Positions 1 through 7,332 of a stretch of DNA of 64,000 nucleotides are shown here, piece after piece. The notes below the pieces were generated by a model, which worked only from the letters and a program-made list of their open reading frames with translations, searched no databases and was not told the origin of the DNA. How positions within the stretch are numbered: the first letter of the stretch is position 1; each line of letters starts with the position of its first letter. The position numbers and the translations under genes are program-made. The stretch is from Halomonas cerina (lineage in GTDB: Bacteria; Pseudomonadota; Gammaproteobacteria; Pseudomonadales; Halomonadaceae). Location: contig NZ_JACHXP010000004.1 of the NCBI RefSeq assembly GCF_014192215.1, positions 124,001 through 188,000 on the forward strand, read 5' to 3'.

Positions 1-237
1 TACGGCACCCCGGTGATCATGGCCAACCGCTATGGCCCCGAAGGCCAGAGCCATTTCTGGGGCGGCTCACGCATCCTCGGCCCGCGTGGCGAAGTACTCG
101 CCGCGGCCGAGGACCGCGAGATGCTGATCACCGCCACCCTGTCGCGTACCCAGATCGCCCGGGCCCGCTTCGAGCTGCCCACCCTGCGCGACGCCGATAC
201 GCCTCTGGTTCGCGAGCTGATGGCCGGCTACCGCTGA
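1..237 (+). CDS. Carbon-nitrogen hydrolase (nitrilase superfamily), C-terminal end
   Basis: Only the last 78 codons are present; the gene begins before the window. The reading frame is open from base 1 and ends in TGA. The segment VIMANRYGPEG, followed by HFWGGSRILGPRGEVLA, is typical of the C-terminal half of nitrilase/amidohydrolase enzymes, where the last strands of the sandwich carry a GxSxIxxPxG pattern. The family hydrolyses nitriles, amides or N-carbamoyl compounds with a Glu-Lys-Cys triad, but those residues lie outside the window, so the substrate cannot be inferred. The gene ends about 90 bp before the decayed ISL3 gene. Confidence 0.75.
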   Translation, partial: YGTPVIMANRYGPEGQSHFWGGSRILGPRGEVLAAAEDREMLITATLSRTQIARARFELPTLRDADTPLVRELMAGYR

Positions 238-325
238 TCCACCGGAATCCAAGCACCGGGGGCCTCTTCTTTTTTTGGGTATCCGGATTAAGTGGTTGAT
301 GCCCCCTTCTGAGCCACCAAAAATC

Positions 326-1028
326 TTAATCTTCCCAGAAGGTTGATAGATCGATGCCGTAGTTCGTCTCGGGCTCGGGGAGGCCCATGCTATAGGTCAT
401 TGTGGCCTTGCCCAGGAAGGGGGATTCCTTGGTCTGTGGCGCCTTCTTCTTGTGCTTGGTGGTGTAGAGCATCCGGGCCCGCATCACCTCGAATGAGTAG
501 CCCCGGCCATCGCGGTTCTTGTCCTTGGCCAGCCGGTTGATCGACTCCGTGAAGGCGTTGGTGACCGGGATGTCGGTCTCGAAGTAGGTCAGCATCTCCT
601 CACGCCATCCGCTGACGGCGCTGACAAGTTCCTTCCAGACCTCCTTCTGCCCTTGCGGGATGTCGTCAATCCAGGCAGCCAGCGCCTTCTCAGCATCTCG
701 CCGGGTGGCACAGTCCCAGATGTGGTAGAACTGCTCCTTGTGCTCGTAGGCTGCCAGGAGCTGGGGGAAGGCCCTCGTCCAGGTTTCCATGATGAGACGT
801 TCGCGGTCGGAGACGTCGTGAGCCGCTTCGTCACCGCATCCTGCTGACGACCGGGCAACAGGTCCAACAGGGTGCGCTCTTCCAGGTTGGTCAGGATGCA
901 GCGGTAACGCCGGTTCAGGTACAGCTCGTCGATACCCAGGCAGCGGGGTGTCTCGAAGCGGTGCCAAATCGCCAGGAACTCAGCCTTCTTCTTGAAGATG
1001 TCGCGTATGGTCTTCTCATCGAGGCCCG
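326..1028 (-). pseudogene. ISL3-family transposase, C-terminal portion (interrupted, frameshifted, internally deleted)
   Basis: This is the distal part of an ISL3 transposase whose N-terminal part lies at 2412-2784 beyond an inserted IS256 element. Removing the insertion and one 9-bp duplication gives a continuous reading across VADTTGL-DEKTIRDIF. The frame runs through LGIDELYLNRRY and DLLPGRQQDAVTKRL near base 830. It must then change frame to continue as DRERLIMETWTRAFPQL and on to FTESINRLAKDKNR and the stop. At the frame change about 60 residues expected in ISL3 proteins are missing, including the stretch that normally holds the second catalytic Asp. The copy is therefore dead for three reasons: insertion, frameshift and deletion. 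No convincing ISL3 terminal inverted repeats were found. Confidence 0.85.
1020..1028. repeat. 9-bp target-site duplication, left copy
   Basis: The sequence cgaggcccg lies directly left of the IS256-type element and is repeated exactly on the right at 2412-2420. IS256 elements make 8-9 bp duplications. Collapsing the two copies restores the ISL3 reading frame, which confirms the insertion boundaries. Confidence 0.92.
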
Positions 1029-1049
1029 GAGTTATCGTCAAATCTGGTG
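1029..1049. repeat. IS256-type left inverted repeat
   Basis: Sixteen of 21 positions match the inverted right end. Both ends share the inner tctggtg block and the outer gag. Confidence 0.8.
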
Positions 1050-1057
1050 GATGGCGG

Positions 1058-2311
1058 TCAGGCCGCATTCCTGTCTGATTGATCGGCTACCTGCTCCCCG
1101 TCCTGAAACTTGACGCCGCTGACGACCAGCTCCAACTTCTGGAAGTGCTTGATCCGCCTCCAGCGTTTTTGGGCGGTCTGGAGCAGTTTGAAGACCATCG
1201 CCAGGGTCGTGTCCCGGGAGCCGCAGTTCCGGCTGCGCTTGGTCCTCAGGCGGACCGTGGCGAAGGTCGACTCGATCGGGTTGGTGGTGCGGAGGTGCAC
1301 CCAGTGCTCTGCCGGGAAGTCGTAGAACGCCAGCAGTTCGTCCCGATCCTTGGCCAGGCATTCCATCGCCTGGGGGTACTTGGCGCCGAAGCGCTTCAGC
1401 GTGCGGTCGAAGGCCTGATGGGCTGCCTCGCGCGTCTCAGCCAGCCAGATCTCGTGCAGATCGGCCTTGACCTTGAGCTGCACCGACTTGGGCAGCTTGT
1501 TCAGCACATTGGCGGTCTTGTGAACCCAGCAACGCTGGTGTGCCGTGGCCGGATAGATCTTGCTCAGGGCCTTCCAGAAACCAAGCGCGCCATCGCCAAT
1601 CGCCAGCTTGGGGGATTCCGTCAGGCCACGCTCTCGCAGCCCCGTGAGCAGCTCTTTCCAGCTGGCCTCCGACTCGCGATGGCCATCCTCGACGGCGACC
1701 AGTTCCTTGCGGCCATGTGCCGTGACGCCAACGATCACCAGCAGACACAGGCGATCATCCAGACGCACATTGCTGTAAACGCCATCGACCCACCAGTAGA
1801 CGTAGCGGCGGTCCGCCAAGTCCCGCTGACACCAGGCCTTGTGCTCGTCGAGCCACTGGGCCTTCAATCGCGAGACCGTGTTGGCCGACAGGCCCTTCGC
1901 CTGGTCACCCAGCAGGGCCGCCAGGGCCTCCTGGTAGTCGCCGGTGGAGATGCCCTTGAGATAGAGCCAGGGAATCAGTTCCTCGACACTGCGGGCCCGT
2001 TTCAGGTAGGGCGGCAACAGGGTGCTGTTGAAGCAGGCCTTGCCGCCACTCCGATCCCGCACCTTGGGCACCTTGACGGTGACGTCACCGATGCCGGTCT
2101 GCACGGTGCGCTCCGGCAAATACCCGTTGCGCACCACCGCCTGTCGACCGTCCTCCATATTCGTGTCGGCATACTGTGCCAGGAACGTTGCCAACTCGGC
2201 CTCCACGGCCTTGGCGATCAGGTCTCGTGCCCCTTGGCGCAACAATTCATGCAACGGGTCGGAGACCTCGGGTTCTGGCTGTGACAGGGCTCGGAGGGTA
2301 GAATCGGTCAT
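1058..2311 (-). CDS. IS256 family transposase
   Basis: This 417-residue DDE transposase of the IS256/Mutator family carries out transposition of the element that contains it. The catalytic Asp residues lie in [12 protein letters not shown] and [11 protein letters not shown]. The catalytic Glu lies in [18 protein letters not shown], which is the signature region of the family. The chosen start is [13 protein letters not shown]; an upstream in-frame ATG would add 14 residues with no family support. The length is normal (about 400 residues) and the frame is intact, so the protein is probably active. Similar copies elsewhere in the genome are likely but cannot be seen here. Confidence 0.93.
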   Translation of the reverse strand: MTDSTLRALSQPEPEVSDPLHELLRQGARDLIAKAVEAELATFLAQYADTNMEDGRQAVVRNGYLPERTVQTGIGDVTVKVPKVRDRSGGKACFNSTLLPPYLKRARSVEELIPWLYLKGISTGDYQEALAALLGDQAKGLSANTVSRLKAQWLDEHKAWCQRDLADRRYVYWWVDGVYSNVRLDDRLCLLVIVGVTAHGRKELVAVEDGHRESEASWKELLTGLRERGLTESPKLAIGDGALGFWKALSKIYPATAHQRCWVHKTANVLNKLPKSVQLKVKADLHEIWLAETREAAHQAFDRTLKRFGAKYPQAMECLAKDRDELLAFYDFPAEHWVHLRTTNPIESTFATVRLRTKRSRNCGSRDTTLAMVFKLLQTAQKRWRRIKHFQKLELVVSGVKFQDGEQVADQSDRNAA

Positions 2312-2390
2312 GGCGTATCCGCTCTTGTTGATTGAGATCTTGGTCGTGATCAATCAACAGGATACGCCACCCTTCCTACCTCCTCTCGTA

Positions 2391-2411
2391 CACCAGAAAT
2401 CACCATAGCTC
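2391..2411. repeat. IS256-type right inverted repeat
   Basis: This is the inverted partner of the left terminal repeat. It lies directly beside the right copy of the 9-bp target duplication. Confidence 0.8.
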
Positions 2412-2420
2412 CGAGGCCCG
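2412..2420. repeat. 9-bp target-site duplication, right copy
   Basis: The sequence cgaggcccg is identical to the left copy at 1020-1028 and flanks the IS256-type element. Confidence 0.92.
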
Positions 2421-2784
2421 TGGTATCGGCTACATAGGCGTAGGGGTGGTTGAAGGCTTCCTTTTCAACGTGGCTGTATAACCTCCTCGTCATACGGCGA
2501 TCATCCACCATTTCGGGGAGTGCTGGGCGGAATGTCTTTCCGCAGGCCCGGCAGGTGTAGCGACGACGGACCACCCAGAGGGTGACCCGCTTTCCGTGGA
2601 TGGGGAGATCACGATAGGCCACATCGCGCTTGCCGAACCTGACAAGCTCACCCTCAACGCCACATTCCTCGCAAGCTAGAGGCTCAGGAGCTTCGACCTG
2701 GTAGTGGAGATCATGCTCTTCCACCTTAGTGCCCAGGACGTGGTATTCCGGTAGATGGAGAATGTTGTCAGCAAACTGCGTCAT
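2412..2784 (-). pseudogene. ISL3-family transposase, N-terminal portion
   Basis: This fragment encodes the N-terminal zinc-ribbon region of an ISL3 transposase. It has two CxxC knuckles (CEECGVEG and CRACGKTFRP) about 35 residues apart. The HTH-like segment that follows ends in YVADTTGL, where the IS256 insertion occurs. The best start is MTQFADNILHLPEYHVLGTK, typical of ISL3 proteins; in-frame codons upstream run into the end of chrA. The remainder of the gene is at 326-1028. Confidence 0.85.
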
Positions 2785-2854
2785 GGCATGGGCGTTTTCG
2801 TGGCAAGTGTCAGTGACCGGGATAGTGTCTGTTTGGCATGATGGGTAATGCCGG

Positions 2855-4054
2855 CTACAGGGTGATGAGTATGCCGCCACTGGCAAGAACGACGACTACC
2901 GCCCAGGCGGGCAGTTTCCAGACGCTGAGCAAGAGGAAGCCGGTCAGCGCCAGGGCGAACTCACGGGGGCCGAGAATGGCACTGGTCCAGACCGGCTGGT
3001 AGAGGGCGGCGCCCAGGATGCCCACGACTGCCGCATTGGCCCCGCGCATCAGTGCCTGCGCGCTATCCCAACGGCGGAATCGGCTCCAGTGGGGCAGTAC
3101 TGCCACCAGCAACAGCATTCCGGGCAGGAAGATCATCACCATCGCCAGGGCGGCACCGAACAGTCTGCCGCCGAGCGGCCCCATCACCGCGCCCAAATAG
3201 GAGGCAAAGGTGAATAGCGGCCCCGGCACGGCCTGGGCGGCGCCGTAGCCTGTCAGGAACTCGTCCGCACCGACCCAGCCGGATTGCACCACCTCGGCTT
3301 CCAGCAACGGCAGCACGACATGCCCACCGCCGAAGACCAGGGCACCGGCGCGATAGAAGGCGTCCATGACCGCCAGGGCTGCGGAGGGGCTGGCCCAAGC
3401 CAGCAGCGGCAAGCCGACCAGCAGAGCAACGAAGGCCAGCCCCGCCAGATGGCCGGCACGCATCGAGACAGGCAGCGGCAGATCGTGCATATCAGATTCG
3501 GCGTGGGCCCGACACAGTGCCATGCCAGCCAGGGCACCGATCACGATGGCGGCCACCTGTCCCAGCGGACCGCTAACCAACACCACGGTGAACACGGCGG
3601 CCAATGCAATACCGGCGCGCCGGGGATCGGGACAGAGGCTGCGGGCCATGCCCCACACAGCGTGGGCGACAATGGCCACCGCTGTCACCTTCAGGCCGTG
3701 AATGATGCCCTGGCTGATGGGGCCATCAAGCACGGCAGAGCCCAAGGCGAACAACACCAGCACAATGGCCGAGGGCAGGGTAAAGGCCGACCAGGCTGCC
3801 GCTGCCCCCCAGGGGCCGGCGCGCATCAGCCCTATGGCGAAGCCCACCTGACTACTGGCGGGTCCGGGCAGGAATTGGCACAGCGCCACCAGGTCGGCAT
3901 AAGCCTGTTCGGAGAACCAGCGACGCCGCTCCACAAACTCGGTGCGGAAGTAGCCGAGGTGGGCGATGGGGCCACCGAAGGAGGTCAGGCCCAGCAGTAG
4001 AAAGGCACTGAAGACTTCTCTGGTGCGCCCGACAGGACGTGGCGTATGGCTCAT
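2855..4054 (-). CDS. chrA: Chromate transporter ChrA (CHR family)
   Basis: This 399-residue inner-membrane protein has the two homologous halves of a long-chain CHR-family transporter. The N-terminal half carries the signature LGLTSFGGPIAHLGYF and the segment CQFLPGPASSQ. The C-terminal half repeats it as GALVFGGGHVVLPLLE and GYGAAQAVPGPLF. ChrA proteins export chromate and so confer chromate resistance. About ten hydrophobic segments are visible. The PadR-type regulator upstream on the same strand is separated by only about 15 bp, which suggests a two-gene operon. The stop codon lies about 70 bp from the decayed ISL3 gene, so the insertion stopped just short of it. Length is normal. Confidence 0.93.
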   Translation of the reverse strand: MSHTPRPVGRTREVFSAFLLLGLTSFGGPIAHLGYFRTEFVERRRWFSEQAYADLVALCQFLPGPASSQVGFAIGLMRAGPWGAAAAWSAFTLPSAIVLVLFALGSAVLDGPISQGIIHGLKVTAVAIVAHAVWGMARSLCPDPRRAGIALAAVFTVVLVSGPLGQVAAIVIGALAGMALCRAHAESDMHDLPLPVSMRAGHLAGLAFVALLVGLPLLAWASPSAALAVMDAFYRAGALVFGGGHVVLPLLEAEVVQSGWVGADEFLTGYGAAQAVPGPLFTFASYLGAVMGPLGGRLFGAALAMVMIFLPGMLLLVAVLPHWSRFRRWDSAQALMRGANAAVVGILGAALYQPVWTSAILGPREFALALTGFLLLSVWKLPAWAVVVVLASGGILITL

Positions 4055-4069
4055 CGATCGGACTCCTTG

Positions 4070-4396
4070 TCACCTTTGTTTTGACGTGCAGGTCCCGTCA
4101 TTCATGGCCTCACCGGTAAGCTCTCGCAGCTGTCGCTTGGCCACCGCCAGCCCTTCCCGACCGAAGTCGGTTGCGCGGTAGAGCCTGCGGCGAGTGCTTC
4201 CCTGGTACTCTTCCCGGGAGGTCAGGTACCCCTTGCGCTCCATCGAATGCAGCATGGGGTAGAGGGTACCGGGGCTCAGTCGATAGCCGTGGTGAGCCAG
4301 CTCGTCGATCATCCACTGGCCGTATATCTCATGCTCGGCCGCGTGGTGCAGGACGTGTAGCCTTACCAAGCCGGCGAGCAGGTCATGATGCTCCAT
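4070..4396 (-). CDS. PadR-family transcriptional regulator
   Basis: This 108-residue winged-helix protein contains the PadR hallmark LSPGTLYPMLHSMERKGYL (wing and recognition helix) after YGQWMIDELAHHGYR. The C-terminal helix used for dimerisation is short, as in PadR subfamily 2. The start was placed at MEHHDLLAGLVRLHVLHHAA. An upstream in-frame ATG would put a 30-bp palindrome inside the coding region, whereas this start leaves the palindrome in the leader, where a self-repressing operator belongs. It is transcribed with chrA and probably controls it, as reported for other chromate loci with PadR-like regulators. The inducer is not evident. Confidence 0.88.
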   Translation of the reverse strand: MEHHDLLAGLVRLHVLHHAAEHEIYGQWMIDELAHHGYRLSPGTLYPMLHSMERKGYLTSREEYQGSTRRRLYRATDFGREGLAVAKRQLRELTGEAMNDGTCTSKQR

Positions 4397-4418
4397 GGCG
4401 TTGCTACCTGCATTATCA

Positions 4419-4448
4419 AAAACGAAAATCGATATCGGTTTTCGTTTT
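4419..4448. promoter_or_regulatory. 30-bp palindromic operator upstream of padR-chrA
   Basis: The dyad has 14 of 15 complementary pairs, with outer arms aaaacgaaaa and ttttcgtttt around a catcgatatcg-like centre. It is AT-rich in a GC-rich region and ends 22 bp before the chosen padR start. PadR proteins bind long AT-rich dyads over their own promoters, so this is the likely autoregulatory site. Confidence 0.75.
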
Positions 4449-4593
4449 ACCCAACCAGCCTCCACATTACAAGGTGGCGTACTCCCTCATGAGTGAGGGG
4501 GGGATTCCAATGGAGGCAGGCAGCCATGGGCGCCGGGAACCTTCGTATCGCTGATTGGCCTGCCGCTCTGACCTTGGGCTTCGCTGTGGCTGG

Positions 4594-4698
4594 GTTGAGA
4601 ATGCCCTCGGCAACGCCGAACTCGGATTCAGCCAGTGCCAGCACCACGGTGAGCATCATGCCGATAGTCAGGCCGACCAGATAATTCTGGCCATAGGT
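4594..4698 (-). pseudogene. Membrane-protein gene fragment
   Basis: A short open stretch reads as a hydrophobic helix followed by a polar tail (YLVGLTIGMMLTVVLALAES). It has no start codon with a ribosome site and no room for a full gene. It sits in a patch of other truncated genes, so it is best seen as the leftover of a transporter or small membrane protein. The family is not recognised. Confidence 0.3.
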
Positions 4699-4743
4699 GT
4701 CTCGCGCTTATGCGGTTTCAAAGGTGAAAAGGGAGGTATCGAG

Positions 4744-4944
4744 TTGGACGCCAGCGCTTATGACGCCTGGTACAAAACACCACGAGGGCGATGGATCGGC
4801 AGCCGTGAGCTTGATCTGATTCGGGGCTCGCTGGCGGCGCACCCCGGTGAGTCGTTGCTGGACGTCGGCTGTGGTACCGGCTATTTCACCCGTGGCCTGG
4901 CTAAGCAATGGGAGGGGCCGGTGTCCGGCATCGACAGCACGTAG
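4744..4944 (+). pseudogene. Class I SAM-dependent methyltransferase, 5' fragment
   Basis: A strong ribosome site (gggaggt) precedes a TTG start. The 66-residue product begins LDASAYDAWYKTPRGRWIG and contains motif I of class I methyltransferases, LLDVGCGTGYFTRGLA, which binds S-adenosylmethionine. The frame stops right after motif I (GPVSGIDST), about 150 residues too early. The 3' side abuts a cysteine-desulfurase fragment on the other strand, so the gene was cut by a rearrangement. The product cannot be a working enzyme. Confidence 0.75.
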
Positions 4945-5297
4945 AGAGCGCCGATCCCTTTGCTCGCCTGGAACTGGTGACCGGCGATAGTCAGCAGATC
5001 AATGCCCAATGCCTCGACATCAATGGCGATCTTGCCTACCGCCTGGGCGGAATCGGTATGCAGCAAGACGCCACGGCCGGCGAGCTGCCTGGCGATGTCA
5101 GCAACAGGCTGAAGAGTGCCGACCTCGTTGTTGGCCAACATGATCGAGACCAGGGCCGTGTCAGGATGCACGGCGTCGACCACGGCTTGGGCAGAGACCT
5201 GCCCCGTTGCATCGACAGGCACGATGGTCAGTCGCAGGCCGTTGTAGAGGCGTTCGGTGCCATAGGGGGGATCGTTGATGATGATGAGCGTCTGCAT
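4881..5297 (-). pseudogene. Chimeric ORF: DsrE-like N-terminus joined to cysteine desulfurase (IscS/NifS) fragment
   Basis: The first 23 residues (MQTLIIINDPPYGTERLYNG) are the start of a DsrE/TusD-like sulfur-relay protein and follow a good ribosome site (aaggag). The sequence then switches to the middle of a class V aminotransferase-type cysteine desulfurase: ALVSIMLANNEVGTLQPV, HTDSAQAVGKIAID, and the segment that should contain the PLP lysine. That segment reads AGHQFQASKGIGALYV, so the expected lysine after the His is Gln. The C-terminal third, including the catalytic Cys loop, is missing. The ORF is open and has a ribosome site and a promoter region next to the ArsR-type operator, so it may be expressed, but it cannot be an active desulfurase. 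Confidence 0.7.
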
Positions 5298-5309
5298 GGT
5301 GACTCCTTG

Positions 5310-5339
5310 CCATCATTCAATAAAACGATAGAATGATGG
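5310..5339. promoter_or_regulatory. Inverted repeat operator for ArsR-rhodanese regulator
   Basis: Perfect 9-bp arms (ccatcattc and gaatgatgg) flank an AT-rich 12-bp centre. The site lies between the divergent chimeric ORF and the ArsR-rhodanese gene. It starts 12 bp upstream of the chimeric ORF and so could control both directions. ArsR-family proteins bind such 12-2-12-like dyads; assignment to the adjacent regulator is inferred from position. Confidence 0.65.
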
Positions 5340-5401
5340 ATAGAGATATTGTCGCCTGTCAAGTGGCACGCTGTTCTGCTGACGCCCCTCGGAGAGACCC
5401 C

Positions 5402-6058
5402 ATGATTTCGCAACAGGACCTTCTCGATACGCTAGCCCAGGTCGCCCGCGCCCTGGGTAACGGGCATCGCCTGGCGTTGCTGGAGCGCCTGGCCCAGGGT
5501 GACGCCTCGGTCGAAACCTTGGCCAACACCACGGACCTGACCGTCGGCAATGCCTCCCAGCACCTGCAACACCTGCGCCGGGCGGGGCTCGTCACTGCCC
5601 AGCGTTCCGGCAAGCAGATGATCTACCGCCTGACCGATGAGCGGATCGTCAACCTGCTGGGCCTGCTCAGGCAGGTGGCCGAGACCAACCTGGCCGAGAT
5701 GGAGCGGCTGGTCAGCCGGCTGTTCGCGGAGGATGACGCCGATGGCGTTCTGGAGGCGATCAGCCGGGACGAATTGCTGGCCGGGCTTGCCAGCGGCGAG
5801 GTGGCACTGCTGGATGTGCGTCCCGAGGAGGAGTACGAGGCCGGCCACCTGCCCGAGGCCATCAACATCCCACTGGAGCAGTTGGAAGACATGCTGGGCA
5901 AGCTGCCCCGGGACAGGGAGATCGTGGCCTACTGCCGAGGCCCCTATTGCGTCCTGTCTCACGAGGCCGTACAGCGCCTGCGTCAACTCGGCTATCGAGT
6001 CCGACGCTTCGAGGAAGGGTATCCAGAGTGGAAAGCGGCGGGGCTGCCCATCGCATGA
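5402..6058 (+). CDS. ArsR-family regulator fused to a rhodanese domain
   Basis: The 218-residue protein has an N-terminal winged helix (residues about 1-95) with the ArsR recognition segment TVGNASQHLQHLRRAGLV. A rhodanese domain follows (about 120-215), with LLDVRPEEEYEAGHLPEAIN and the active-site loop AYCRGPYCVLSHEAV, whose first Cys would carry the persulfide. This architecture is known in regulators that sense sulfur or metal stress through the rhodanese Cys. The start follows ggagag; an upstream ATG in frame would overlap the operator. It is followed 14 bp later by a sterol-desaturase-like gene, probably in one operon. Substrate and inducer are unknown. Confidence 0.9.
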   Translation: MISQQDLLDTLAQVARALGNGHRLALLERLAQGDASVETLANTTDLTVGNASQHLQHLRRAGLVTAQRSGKQMIYRLTDERIVNLLGLLRQVAETNLAEMERLVSRLFAEDDADGVLEAISRDELLAGLASGEVALLDVRPEEEYEAGHLPEAINIPLEQLEDMLGKLPRDREIVAYCRGPYCVLSHEAVQRLRQLGYRVRRFEEGYPEWKAAGLPIA

Positions 6059-6072
6059 CCGGAGGTACCGCC

Positions 6073-6894
6073 ATGTCCGATACCCTCCTGGCCCATGAGC
6101 CGCTTATACGCGGGGGTGCCTTCGCCTTCGTTCTGCTGGCGATGGCACTGTGGGAGGTCGTTGCCAGGCGACGGCCCCAGAGGATTCATCGTCGTCAGCG
6201 CTGGCCAAGCAACCTGGCCATCGTGGTCCTCGATACCTTGGCGGTGCGCCTGTTCTTTCCGCTCGCCGCCCTGGGGGCTGCCCTGGTTGCCGCCGAGCAG
6301 GGCTGGGGCCTCTTCAACCTGGTGTCGGTCCCGATATGGCTGGCCGTGGTCGTCTCCGTCGTCATGCTGGACGTGGCCATCTACTTCCAGCACCGCCTCT
6401 TCCATGCCGTGCCCTGGCTATGGCGGTTGCATCGGATGCACCATGCGGACCTGGAGTTCGATGTCACCACGGGGCTGCGCTTCCATCCCCTGGAAATCCT
6501 GATCTCGATGGGTATCAAGCTCGCCGTGGTGACCCTGCTTGGGGCGCCGGCGCTGGCAGTGCTGATCTTTGAGGTGCTGCTCAACGCCACCTCGATGTTC
6601 AACCACGGCAATGTCCGCCTACCCCTCAGGCTTGACCGCTGGCTTCGCCTGGTCGTGGTGACACCCGACATGCACCGTGTCCACCACTCCATTGTCCGCC
6701 AGGAAACCGACAGCAACTTCGGTTTCAACCTGCCTTGGTGGGATCGACTGTTCGGTACATACCGAGATCAGCCTGCCGCCGGCCACCTCGGCATGACGAT
6801 CGGTATAGAGGACTACAGAGATGCGCATGACCTGCGGCTGGACCGCATGTTGCTTCAGCCCTTCGTGAATCCTCCTCGTGACGAGAAGCGATAG
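6073..6894 (+). CDS. Sterol desaturase / fatty acid hydroxylase family protein
   Basis: The 273-residue integral membrane protein has about four hydrophobic segments and the three His clusters of the family: HRLFH and HRMHHAD near residues 105-125, and HRVHHS near 205. These bind a di-iron centre that hydroxylates or desaturates lipids. The start is preceded by ggaggt. It is spaced 14 bp from the ArsR-rhodanese gene, which suggests joint expression under sulfur, metal or oxidative stress. The actual lipid substrate cannot be told from sequence. Confidence 0.88.
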   Translation: MSDTLLAHEPLIRGGAFAFVLLAMALWEVVARRRPQRIHRRQRWPSNLAIVVLDTLAVRLFFPLAALGAALVAAEQGWGLFNLVSVPIWLAVVVSVVMLDVAIYFQHRLFHAVPWLWRLHRMHHADLEFDVTTGLRFHPLEILISMGIKLAVVTLLGAPALAVLIFEVLLNATSMFNHGNVRLPLRLDRWLRLVVVTPDMHRVHHSIVRQETDSNFGFNLPWWDRLFGTYRDQPAAGHLGMTIGIEDYRDAHDLRLDRMLLQPFVNPPRDEKR

Positions 6895-6956
6895 CGGCTT
6901 TGAGGCAGCTCCGTCGTTCCTGCCAACCAGAAAATACGGAGAGAACGAAGCGTGTG

Positions 6957-6976
6957 CCGGTGTTAGAAAACACCGG
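6957..6976. other. Perfect 8-bp hairpin downstream of the hydroxylase gene
   Basis: The arms ccggtgtt and aacaccgg enclose a 4-base loop 60 bp after the stop codon. No T-run follows, so it may be a weak or Rho-assisted 3' end rather than a standard terminator. The rest of 6895-7200 shows no coding or repeat signal. Confidence 0.4.
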
Positions 6977-7210
6977 ATGCACCACTTAATCCATCCCCAT
7001 CGTTTTTACGAACTGCCGATAGGTTACCCCCTTGGATGGATCTCCTGCCTCCCTGAGTCCTTCATGGCTACGAGCACGCATGGACGGTAGGCCATCGGAG
7101 GCACACTGCTTCCCTTCCTCACCATGGTGGAGGGCCTCAAGCTCTGTGCTCAGGCCTGCGCCAAGGCTGTGAGCCGATTATCGTGTTGTGCAGGACATGT
7201 GTTTCATTGC

Positions 7211-7234
7211 TGCATGAAATCATCGATTCATGCA
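7211..7234. promoter_or_regulatory. Inverted repeat (putative metalloregulator operator) upstream of the thiol/metalloid operon
   Basis: Perfect 8-bp arms tgcatgaa and ttcatgca flank an 8-bp centre containing atcatcga. The site is about 95 bp before the first gene of the operon that encodes an ArsR protein, in the only AT-rich stretch there. It resembles ArsR-family operators with ATGAA...TTCAT arms. Binding is inferred. Confidence 0.55.
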
Positions 7235-7254
7235 CTATTGAAAAGCATGTCTGG

Positions 7255-7332
7255 GACAACGACGATCTCGTCGCCAGAAAGCTCACTGCGCTCATCCACT
7301 TGGCGCCCGAACCCGAGAGGAACCCATCATGA
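7255..7332 (+). pseudogene. arsR 5'-end remnant
   Basis: This in-frame stretch reads DNDDLVARKLTALIH before running on into a stop that overlaps the start of the next gene. It closely matches the N-terminus of the ArsR regulator encoded 400 bp downstream (NSDDIVARKLTALAH), with a 13-base identical core at DNA level. There is no start codon in frame. It looks like the remains of a second arsR copy or of a duplication that placed a new gene in front of arsR. Confidence 0.65.

Larger units (their letters stand above)
1029..2411 (-). mobile_element. Complete IS256-family insertion sequence (1383 bp)
   Basis: The element is bounded by imperfect 21-bp inverted repeats and by identical 9-bp direct repeats. 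The left end begins gagttatcgtcaaatctggt and the right end, read inwards, begins gagctatggtgatttctggt. It carries one intact transposase gene of the Mutator/IS256 type. It is inserted in the middle of an older, degenerate ISL3 transposase gene. Both ends and the frame are preserved, so it may still be mobile. Confidence 0.92.

Noticed and set aside
1079..2284. A 401-codon open frame on the plus strand
   Set aside because: It lies antisense to the IS256 transposase and has no ribosome site or family similarity; it arises from the GC-rich codon pattern of the true gene.
326..2854. Terminal inverted repeats of the ISL3 element
   Set aside because: Sequences near 270-310 and 2815-2854 show only weak, gapped similarity; no boundary can be defended.
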